Below, piece by piece: positions 55,009-64,000 of a DNA stretch of 64,000 nt. The position numbers and the translations under genes are program-made. The stretch's first letter is position 1. The number at the start of each line of letters is the position of its first letter. The notes beneath the pieces were generated by a model that had not been told where the DNA came from, ran no database searches, and worked only from the letters and a program-made list of their open reading frames with translations. Source of the stretch: Beroe ovata (lineage: Eukaryota > Ctenophora > Nuda > Beroida > Beroidae). The stretch lies in assembly GCA_946803715.1 (NCBI GenBank), contig CAMPET010000271.1, forward strand, positions 1-64,000, given 5' to 3'.

Positions 55009-58000
55009 ATGCAGGGGTTTGGAGACACAGACGCTATTGCTACAACCACTGATAAACCACACTACTGGAAATCATTCAGTGGAGCGGTGAGTACTGTTTC
55101 CAAACACAAGAAAATGTTTATTCAGTCACCGAGTGAGATAGCAGACTTTGTTATTTTGGTGGATACTTGATTATACTTATAGCTTGATTTTGAAATCAAG
55201 GCATGGATAACGGGTGCATACATGATAGACAGTTCATGATAGACAGATCAATGACAAATGTATGACAATTCCTTGACAATTCCTTGACAATTCTATGACA
55301 GTTTCTATGACAGTCCCATTACAGTTGCTATGACAATTCTATGACAGTTTCTATGACAGTTGCTATTACAGTTCCATTACAGTTGCTGTGACAGTTTCTC
55401 TCGGCAGGGTCTCATGGTTGACTACTTCCTGTTTGTGGTGATTCTCCTGATGTTCGTAGTGGGGGTGATCTGCAACAGTCTCGTTCTCCACACTTTCCAG
55501 TCACACGCCTACAGAAGTGGCAAAGTGCTCTTCAGCCATCTCTGTATAACGGATCTTCTTACGGAGATAACACAGGTTTGTGTCACGCATATGTTACAAT
55601 GAAGTGGTTATGTGCCTAGCCTGGCGAACACGCTGGAGATCCTTGCTGTGCTGTATGGCATCTTAAGCAAAGAATCAAAACCGTGTGGTTCCGTGCAGAT
55701 CAACCTGTTGCCACGAAAGTTGGATGGCAAACCTTAAATGTGACATGTTACACATGTAACTTATTCCAGTTTGTAACATGTTCCTCAATGGGTAACGTGA
55801 TGACACGCTGACGCCTGACATGTAACACTGCGTAACTATCCCCAGGCTCCGACTGCCATGTTCATCTTGTTACATCATCGATACGTGACGGATATAGCTG
55901 CCTCCAGTGTCATGTGCCTGTTTTCGGGGTTCATGTTCGATGTTCTGACCCTCACTTCGCTATTCTTAACGGCAGGTGAGAACAGCCCGGGAAGTAATTT
56001 TATCGTGTTTTGATCGGTCTTAATCGTTTTTTATCGTTCTTAATCGTGTTTTAATCGTGATTTTATCGTGATTTAATCGTGTTTTGATTGGTATCTCATT
56101 TCTTTTTGATTGGAAATGAAGTATATGGCAATCGGCAATTGCCCACCTCTACCCTAAAATTACATAATGTGACGCCTGTCAATCAGAATCTCATGATATT
56201 TCGAGACATCATTTTACCGAGACTCTATTTTGAGGACCTAAGTGTAATGAAGTTCAATAGGGGGGGGGGGGNCATGTCACACCTCTGATAGCACACTGAA
56301 AATGTCAAATTCGTGTCCAATGACCCATAACCGATCGAGCTGCTGCTAAATTTGACAACATCTTCTGAATGATATGACGTTCGGGTTGACATGTTCAATT
56401 TCAGCACCAAATTTGACGTTAAGTTCCTGCCCTGATATTATACTATGTTATCACTATGATATTACCTATGTTGCGATTATATAAGTGGGGTTCGGTGCTA
56501 ATTTCATTCATCATTGATTGGCAGATGCATTTGGTAGATTTTGGTAAATTGGAATTTACAGGGCTATTTCTTTTTCCACCGCCCACTTTATTTTGGAGGT
56601 CCACCCAACTATCTATCTTATTGTTATTGCAACACAATGGGAATGGGGGTTACGGCTCAATACCTATAGTCGGTTGTCATGATAATTACTATGTTTCAAT
56701 GATTTCATATGTCTTGAGTGGGTATATGTTTCAGTATGCTGTGTGGACAGAACGCTAGCTTTGACAAAACCTATCCGATACAAGAACCTCATGAGTAGGA
56801 GCGTGACTATCAGTGCAGCTACAGGTACAATGGTACATCAGCTTGGGAGCAATCACATTGAACTATGTTCCACTAGACCGTAGCCTTGTTCTGAACCATG
56901 TGGTCACGAATCAGCATGGTCTTGACCATACCAACCTGACCATACCCTCTTGACCATACCATCTTGACCATGCCATCTTGACCATACCATCTTAACCAAA
57001 CCATCTTGACCATACCATCTTAACCAAACCATCTTGTCCAATATTCATACCATCATCCCAAACATGACTTCTCACACGCGCTAATTGCCCTTCAGGAAGT
57101 TGGTTGATGTCGGCTGCCATTATCAGTGGATTTGTGTTGACATTCATCATAGAGGAGAAAGAGTGGAAAGTGTACAAAAACTACAGTAACCTCGCTCTCT
57201 GTGACCCACAGGTTACTATCTCCGTGTCTTTCTTTTATAGGAACAGTGGACAGTGCACACAATGCATAGTGTATAGTGTTATACATTGTGCAATATTTTG
57301 TATAATACATTACGCATAGTGTACAGTATATTTTGTACACAGGACACAATGTACACTATACAGTACACACTATTTACATTGCTTACTATGAAACACTGCA
57401 ATACTCCACAGTACCTGTGGGCGGACCCTATCCGAACAAAGAACAACATCCTCCCTAAAGTGACTAAGAGTGTCTTAGCAACAATAACCGGAGTGCTGGT
57501 TGTCTTTATCTGTGTTTCCAACGTGCTGGTTGTCGTTGTTCTGAGGCAGAGGTCTCAACGAGCACTTTCCACTGTCAGAGTCACTTCAAGGTATAGCATC
57601 AGGGATGACGTATCACTAAGTAATCCGTGATGACTTATGAAATGTAATTTTTCCAATGTTCCACTTCCACTGATCCTCCCACAGACGGAAAGACCATAAG
57701 AGTGACGCAGAGCGGAAACGACGCGTAACAGAGGTATCCCAGACAACCATAGCCGCTGACGACACTGTGACACATGTTACCATGGTAGCGCAGCAGATAC
57801 CAGCTGGTGCCACTGCATACCTCAACAACTTACAACTCCATCAAGAACAGTGTAGCCGGATAAAGATGAAGGACAAAGTGGCCACGGAGTCGGTTGTCAT
57901 CCTGGGCAGCTATTTTGCCGTTACATTCGGCAGTTTTATTATCCTCCAGTATTTCATGCCAGTGGGATTTTACCTGGTCAGCAGTGAGACGAAGTACAAC

Positions 58001-58267
58001 ACTTTGCTCCTAGTGCAGCTCCTCCTCCTACTCAACTCAACGATGAACCCACTCGTTCACTACTGGAGGAATAGGAAAATCCGGAGCATGGTAAATGCGC
58101 TCGTTCACGACATTTGCAAGGCCATATTCACCGGTAAATTCGGTAGCACGGCTACAAAGGTGCTCAACAAGAACAATAGAGCAGCAGAGACGAGCTCTGG
58201 TATTCATAATCAGACCGGCAAAAGAAACTTTGATAGACAGCTTAAATTTGATGCGTTGTCTGACTGA
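55009..58267 (+). CDS. Rhodopsin-type (class A) G protein-coupled receptor
   Basis: Seven exons: 55009-55086, 55408-55575, 55846-55975, 56735-56824, 57096-57211, 57412-57590 and 57685-58267, in phase, 447 aa. TM1 has GVICNSLVL (N49), TM2 HLCITDLL (D75), TM3 ends SLFLTAVCCVDRTLAL (D130-R131-T, a DRY variant), TM4 GSWLMSAAIISG, TM5 LATITGVLVVFICVSNVLVV, and TM7 LLLLNSTMNPLVHYWRNRKI, an NPxxY variant with H at the Y position. The third cytoplasmic loop is long (about 70 residues), charged and low in hydrophobicity; TM6 lacks the usual CWxP. The ligand is unknown. The variant motifs prevent placing it in a named subfamily; the 'CVDRTLALTKPIRY' region resembles amine or MECA-type receptors in general form only. 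The extracellular N-terminus in this model is only about 28 residues, so an upstream exon may be missing. Confidence 0.9.
55250..55400 (+). repeat. Short 'ctatgacagttt' repeats in GPCR intron 1
   Basis: About a dozen 11-12 base units (ctatgacagtt, ccttgacaatt, ccattacagtt) run up to the exon 2 acceptor. Confidence 0.8.
55998..56092 (+). repeat. 'ttttatcgtgatttaatcgt' repeats in GPCR intron 3
   Basis: About eight units of 10-12 bases carrying 'atcgt', with a poly-G run and an N downstream at 56262-56272. Intronic. Confidence 0.75.
56938..57045 (+). repeat. 'gaccataccatctt' repeats in GPCR intron 4
   Basis: Seven or so units of 15-17 bases just before the exon 5 acceptor. Confidence 0.8.
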
Positions 58268-58639
58268 TAGTGATATCAGGATATGTTCAGTGCGTATGAC
58301 TATGTAACTTAGACTTAGAGATGTCAAACATGGACGTTTAATCAGTACTCTTATCTAAATTATTTATTTTATTTCCATTCCCAATTTCAGGATAATCATA
58401 AATTGCTGTATATGTAAATTGCTTAAATGTGTCAGTTTTGGTGATCAACTTTTTGTTACTCATACTGAGTTACTTTAGACTCAAAGTGAAAGTTACACCT
58501 GTAATTACACCTGCGAAGTGTAAATAGTGCTTCTTATTCCTGTCATGGTCAATTGTGCTTCATCACATGCTTGTTCGTATGACTATGTCGTAACGATTGT
58601 TATCATTATGGATATGAAATCTGATTTTGACGATGTTTC

Positions 58640-59510
58640 TCGCGCACGCCCCTTTTCTACTCACTACTCAGTGAACTGAAAAGTCGTACTCGTAGAAACC
58701 ACGCGCGCGGCAGAATGGGTCTTGGCTGTCGATGATAGCCCCTGTCGAGAATTTCATTGCGCGCGCGCGCCGCAAATTATTCTCAGACAGCTGGGCCTAG
58801 CATCGCCAGGCAAAATGGGTCACGCAACGTTGAGCTTGAACTGTGCACACGCTGCACTGCGCGCCCTTAATTTACAATTACTCGGTGATCTAAAACATAA
58901 AAAGTCGCAAAAAGGAGACGGAGCCTGAGCCAGCAGCGCGCGCGCGGGCGGAGTATTTCAATATACGCTGCGCGGGAATGTATGTTCAACTTGAACGTGC
59001 GGGAACATTGCCAGGCGATGCTATTTAGCATCGCCAGGAAAGTCTTAATCTCATGTCCATGTCATGTCACGCGCAGCCGGCAGCGCAGAGTTTAGTATGT
59101 AATGTACTTGTGCACACGTTGCGCGCCCCTGGCCCCCTGTTCTACTCAGTGAACTGAAAAGTCGTAGAAAGGAGATGCGTTGTCGATCGATGATAGACCT
59201 TGCAAGGGTAGGGTGAAATCCTACAAGGCCTTGTAGGATTTCACCCTACCCTTGCTGGCGGGATTTTATCCCTGTCGGGGCAGATTGAAAATCGCGCGCA
59301 CCGACGGTAGGGTAAAATCCTACAATGATAGACCCTGTCGAGAATTTCGTTTCGCGCGCGCGCGACGCAAACTTATTCTATTTCTCAGACAGGCTGGCTG
59401 ACGCAAGCCGCTTCGCGGCTTGCATCAGCGCGGCGGTCTGACATCGCCCGACAAGGAGATGCGCAGCGCGCGCGGAGTATTTGGGTCACGCAGCGCGCGG
59501 GAACACGTGT
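58640..59510. repeat. GC-rich repeat cluster related to the 113-bp MITE
   Basis: Contains several reverse-oriented relatives of the 24261 and 36052 elements. The longest runs from 'tgtgcacacgttgcgcgccc' (59110) to 'cagcgcgcgggaacacgtg' (59508), i.e. the same two ends about 400 bp apart with a longer interior. A second variant lies at about 58845-58980, and shared pieces such as 'gtcgagaatttcattgcgcg' occur at 58746. The unit may therefore be a longer parental element from which the 106-113 bp forms are internal deletions. Confidence 0.65.
59202..59255. repeat. Perfect 54-bp palindrome
   Basis: GCAAGGGTAGGGTGAAATCC through CTACAAGG, immediately followed by its exact reverse complement, with no spacer. 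The half-sequence recurs singly nearby ('gacggtagggtaaaatccta' at about 59302) and in the GC-rich block at about 23640 and 24510. Perfect spacer-free palindromes of this size are unstable in cloning, so it could be an assembly fold-back. Confidence 0.9.
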
Positions 59511-59893
59511 ACTAGTAATAATAATATAAATAGAATGTAGAAGGGAATTGGAATTGAAAATGAAAGTGGACTTATGTCTTATAGTTATACTTATAGAAAT
59601 AGAAGTTGCTTTAAATTTTTCCCCGTGATATTGATTTCAATGTCTCACTTTCCCATTTCCGAATACTGCATTATTCAACTACTACTACTACTAGAAGTAG
59701 AAGTTCGCCATTTTTTAGCATTTAGTTAAATGAATGGCTGATATTGATAATTGATCTGTTCTCAGCTGTTTCTGATTCCAGAGAATCAGCCATCTCTGAC
59801 TCTATAACTATTCCTCCTCGATATGATCAGTGACATTGCGGTGATCATGTCGGCGTGAAACTGAAATAGATGTCCATGTCCTCAAACTTATTC

Positions 59894-60675
59894 TCATAAA
59901 GCTTCTGTTTTTGCCGGGTCAGACCAGCTCCGAGAAAAAGTTCCCAAACTCCTGTGATGTTCTATCCTAGCTGAACCGGCCCCCGGCACAGAGGGACTAG
60001 AGACAGGGCGGGAAAATCTGCGATTTTTAAGGGAGGGAGGCCGGGTGCCGGGTTTGTTACTGTTCATGGTGTTGTGAAATGTGTAGAGATAGGGTGTTAT
60101 AGCACTGTTAGTGATAACTAGCATCTTGAGGAGCCGGTTACAGTAGTGCGTGGTTGTTTCGCCCATCAGTTCCTTCGACCAGTTGAACTTGATCACTCCG
60201 CAAAATTCAAGAACATCAGACAGCATCTTTATCCACCTGAAAGACAAAGTGTTAGAGAAAAGATGATATCAACAGACACTGACACAGACAATGAACCTAA
60301 GAGACACTGGCACGCATCACACAAACACTCACACAAACACACTTACTCATAGTGATACACACCCACACACAAACCCACTCACATACCCACACACATCACA
60401 CAAACACGCACAGACAAACCCACATACATACCATGCGAAGTTGCACAAAATGAAGACGAGGACTATCTTGAGTACGGAGCGCGCGGCATCCACCAGCTCC
60501 TTGTGCTTGGCATACTGTAGATCCCCCGACCGGACACCTATGTCACTGCTGGACGAGGAGGACATGCCGGAGCAGGGGTTCCAGCAGTTGCAGAACAGAA
60601 CGGAGAATCGGAAAACCCTGGCTTCCGTACCTGGGAGAATTTCTGTGGTGAGGTGTAGAGGGAATACAGATACTC
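59894..60675 (-). pseudogene. GPCR fragment: third loop, TM6, TM7 and tail only
   Basis: Two exons on the - strand: about 60675-60432 (left edge uncertain) and 60236-59894, joined at CNFA-W-WIKML. TM6 is KHKELVDAARSVLKIVLVFI followed by LCNFAWW; TM7 is LLKMLVITNSAITPYLYTFH, the class A TM7 pattern with T replacing N of NPxxY. A basic 50-residue tail follows. TM1-TM5 are not found between 60675 and the start of the Kv gene at 62043. So it is a 5'-truncated receptor, a receptor whose other exons are missing from the assembly, or a gene with exons I failed to recognise. The splice sites and open frame show no decay in the part that remains. Confidence 0.6.
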
Positions 60676-62042
60676 CTGGGGTTCCGCACAGGCCAGTCTG
60701 TTGTCCCATAAGTTGAATGCAAGATATCATGGTTAAATTCAGGAGAGTTTACAACCCCTACTCCTCTCACCCCGAGGGAGAAGCCAGTGGCAGTAGGGGG
60801 AGTGGTAAACTGTCTCCAGCACACGCTCTATTGACATGTGATGACCGTGCATATCTAACAAACGATTTATCATATCCCAAACCTCATTCATTACATATAT
60901 TGAACTCATTTATAATGGATCTACTATAGAATACCTCAGTATAGAACAGATCTCTACTTGTTTTGAGGATAATCCGAAAACAGAGGGATACAGCATACAA
61001 AATATGCGGATATATTTAACAGGGTTGATCAGCACTAACCCTTGTTTCATAACGTAATCTCGCGGAGTAAAGGACCTGAGAGCGACGGAGGTTTACAGAG
61101 ACTAATTTGTGCGACTGGGTATTAGGAGAAGTGTAACGAATCTCGCACGAAAATGCCATGGTATTCGAATCCACCCACACACACATATCTCGATCCGGTA
61201 TTTTCAGCCTCGCATGGAGTGGGATTGGGGGACGGCAGGATTTTAGTCTGTATCGCGGGCAGCAGCAACGGAAATTTTTCAGACCAAAATCGATTTACAT
61301 TAAATCATTTGTCCTCCGGTTCTGATCATTTTCATCATTGATTTTTCCGTTTACCCCTACTACGCTAAACCTTCTGCTCTTCTGATCATGATGATTTCAC
61401 AGTCAAAATATTGCCTGTTTCAAAGACTTAACTTTTACTTGGATGCAACTGATAGTGATACTCGGTTTCGGTGCTAGGACTACTACTTTTTGAGTTGGAA
61501 GCTATTCTAGCGATACTGCAGTTTATAGCTGCCGCATAGTCATGATAATCCCGGTCCCTGCCGGAATGAGGCTATAATCTCGGCCAGGACAGTCTATCTC
61601 GATCAGTGGTAGACCACTAAACCCTTGTCTACTTAAACTCCAATTTATAGCTTCCATCTACTAATTCAATAAGTGCAATTGATCTTCATCGTTTGTAGAA
61701 CTCAGATCATTGACCGTATGGCGTATAATCGTTTCTATAATATCTGAAATTCACCATGAAACATGGCTGCTCCTCGTATTGCGAAGGCAATAGGATTCGA
61801 CTCAATGATCTTCTTCAGTATTCAGTAACCACCGCTTTTGAGACAAATTAGGATTTCCTTTGATTTTTTACATTTTATTCAACTCAAAGCGTGCACAGCT
61901 ATACTTATCATAGTGGCTTTTGAGAGACGTGATCCCATCTTATTATTCTTACATCAACTCCTGTAATTAGGACAACCACACATCAACTTCGGAACGACCA
62001 CAATTTTGGTTGTCGGCTACAACCCCTCGTATACCTCGTGGA
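60676..62042. other. Gap between the GPCR fragment and the Kv gene
   Basis: Translations of both strands show no membrane segment or known motif. It presumably holds the Kv promoter in its right part. Confidence 0.5.
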
Positions 62043-64000
62043 ATGGTGAACCGGGACCTGAACATGGGTGACAACAACAACCCATCTGCTGACAACAGAA
62101 AACACGATGTCCTCGTTGTTAACACCAGACCTAGCTGCACAGATATCGAATACGACACGAAGGAACACCACAACTCCGATATCGAGGATATTCACGATGT
62201 GAGCCTGCTCCTTCCACCCATCGAACAACACAGCAGTGCAAAGAAATTAGACCAAATGACACTAGGTGATAAGGGAAGCAGGTACCTAGGGTATGGGGTG
62301 GTTTCATGCTCTATTCGCCACATAATACACTATGTATCGACTAATCCTGCTCAGCATGCCAAGATGCGGTGAGGGTAGGCAGCGTCGACACACGATCTGT
62401 ACGACCAAGTCCAATGGAGTGTTACAGATAGTGAGAGAGAGGGTGAGAGCGAAGTACGATTTGGAGAGAATTGTCACACTCAATTGTTCAGGTATATATG
62501 TGTGATCTGGAGTATGTGTGTGATCTGTAGTATGTGTGATCTGTAGTATGTGTGATCTGTAGTGTGTGATCTGTAGTATGTGTGATCTGTAGTGTGTGTG
62601 ATCTGTAGTATGTGTGATCTGTAGTGTGTGATCTGTAGTGTGATCTGATTTCACTAATTATGAGTTAATTCTTTTCGTCCCAATTTCCTACAACCACATG
62701 CCAATGTGCGGACACACACACACTCCCCTGATAACACTCTCCAGGAGAAGAGTATCAAATCAGAGTGAAACAGCTGGTCAAGTACCCCGACACTCTCCTC
62801 GGATCAGAGGAGTTAGAACAATTCTACTGCCCGGAGTTACAGTGCTACTTCTTCGACAGGAACCGACAGTTCTTCGAGCATATAATCCAGTACTACCAGT
62901 GTGGACGTCTCAACATCCCCCGGGAATTTGATTGGTCGGTGGTGAAGGTCGAGCTGGCGTATTTCCGGATACACGACAAACAGTGGGGGGAGGAAGGGTC
63001 GGGAGAGTCGGGGACTGAGGATCATGAGCGCGGGATAAACTCAGTGGGGGATGTGGGAGGGGGAATGAGGGGGTGTTCACCATTCAGGAGGGATCTCTAC
63101 CTCTTCCTGAACAATCCCAAACATAGCAGAGCTGCCATGCTGTACAACTTTGTGGATGTCATACTAGTGTCACTGGCACTGTTCATCATGATGTTGGAAA
63201 CTGACAAGTATCTGGTCAAAAACACGAACACAAACAGTGACGTTAAACTAGACTTTAGAGTGGTGAGGGTGGTTGATAACTTCCTCATGCTGTTCTTCAC
63301 CGTGGACCTGGTACTAAGGATAGTGTCGTGGCCGTCTCACAAACAGTGCAGCTACTTCAAGGACCCCATGAATATCGTGGATTTGGTGGCAGTCAGCCCA
63401 TATTACGTGAGCCACATGGCTGAGGTGTCGAACAGAGACGATATGGAGATGGTGGCTGTTCTGAGAGCTACACGCCTCCTTAGGATGGTCCGCATATTCA
63501 GGTATTACCATGGTAACAGTTATACTAGCTGTAACACTGGTATCTCACAAGTCTCTATGATCTACAGTCTACACACATCTTCCAAACAACTCATTGTCTC
63601 CCTGCTATCACCGAGAGTTATCACATAGTAGATACATATCCATAACAGCAGCTATGAGGATAAGAATGTCATATCGCTCTGATATCATCTCCGGCAATAA
63701 CAACTGCTGACAGACAAGATATATAATGAGGGCATAATGAGGACAAAACTCAGTTGAAATTTCTATGTACACGACAGTTCCATAGGCATAAGTGTATCGA
63801 ATAAAATGGCGGCTTCCATACCTCATACTGATACAATTCCATACATCACTATCTCAAATCTGTTATAGCCACCTCACTCATTGCTGATAATTCCTCAACA
63901 CCACTATCTCATATACAATAACTATTACCCACCCCCTCCCGTAGGTTTGTCCGTCACTCCGAGGATCTATTCCAGATCATCAGGTTTGTGTACCAGACCC
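62043..64000 (+). CDS. Voltage-gated potassium channel (Kv), 5' part, runs off the window
   Basis: Clear exons are 62745-63501 and 63945 onward (truncated at the window end); upstream coding is a small exon ending at 62491 (ERIVTLNCSG) and a hydrophilic first exon from 62043 whose donor is uncertain (about 62191 or 62264). The T1 tetramerisation domain includes RVKQLVKYPDTLLGSEEL, YFFDRNRQFFEHIIQYYQ and CGRLNIPREFD. After a glycine-rich linker come S1 (FVDVILVSLALFIMMLET), S2 (NFLMLFFTVDLVLRIVSWPS), S3 (PMNIVDLVAVSPYYVSH) and S4 LRATRLLRMVRIFR|FVRH, with arginine at every third position across the splice junction. The pore and C-terminus lie beyond 64000, so ion selectivity is inferred from the T1-S4 arrangement, which is typical of the Shaker-related families. 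No subfamily is assigned. Confidence 0.88.
62508..62648 (+). repeat. 'tgtgtgatctgtagta' tandem repeat in a Kv intron
   Basis: About nine units of 14-18 bases immediately downstream of the exon ending at 62491. Confidence 0.9.

Overview
The window looks like a contig from an animal genome, most likely an invertebrate and possibly an early-branching lineage. The evidence is GT-AG introns, a Kv-type potassium channel with a T1 domain, rhodopsin-type GPCRs and compact housekeeping genes spaced 1 to 6 kb apart. The species cannot be resolved from the sequence alone. I found no prokaryotic or viral genes and no transposase. The assembly is a draft of a heterozygous genome. It has three long N runs inside TG/CA microsatellites and several single-N joins. 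At several of those joins the sequence on one side repeats the sequence on the other, or a copy elsewhere in the window.

Layout. Positions 1-729 hold a second, partial copy of SUCLG1. Positions 731-4690 are repeat-rich. Next come, all on the + strand, PPAN (4693-6876, ribosome biogenesis), a PPP6R/SAPS protein phosphatase 6 regulatory subunit (7173-11613), mevalonate kinase (13780-15727), an intronless PIGO (17224-20139, GPI anchor synthesis) and SUCLG1 (21246-23109, TCA cycle; the exon for its CoA-binding loop is missing beside a single-N join). Positions 23110-29460 are repeat territory with a duplicated GC-rich block and a 1.1 kb fold-back element. A one-exon profilin follows at 29465-29887.

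On the - strand are two tandem ABCG half-transporters, whose exons I could follow from start to stop: the downstream copy 36988-31181 (697 aa) and the upstream copy 48081-38864 (about 733 aa, with one apparent 2-nt frameshift). They share near-identical nucleotide blocks in the ATPase exons but differ reciprocally in intron positions. Positions 48130-55008 carry no recognisable gene. A seven-exon class A GPCR (55009-58267, +) then faces a GPCR fragment that retains only TM6 and TM7 (60675-59894, -), with a GC-rich repeat cluster between them. The 5' part of a Kv channel (62043-64000, +) runs off the window after S4.

The genes are not a pathway cluster; they are a normal mix of housekeeping and membrane-signalling genes. 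The most interesting signal is in the repeats. Four small non-autonomous elements each have an unoccupied target site elsewhere in the same window, three of the four with clean 8-bp target duplications. A fifth family is present as two 140-bp copies in opposite orientation, each flanked by a TTA/TAA duplication. This looks like a set of recently active miniature transposons caught segregating between haplotypes.
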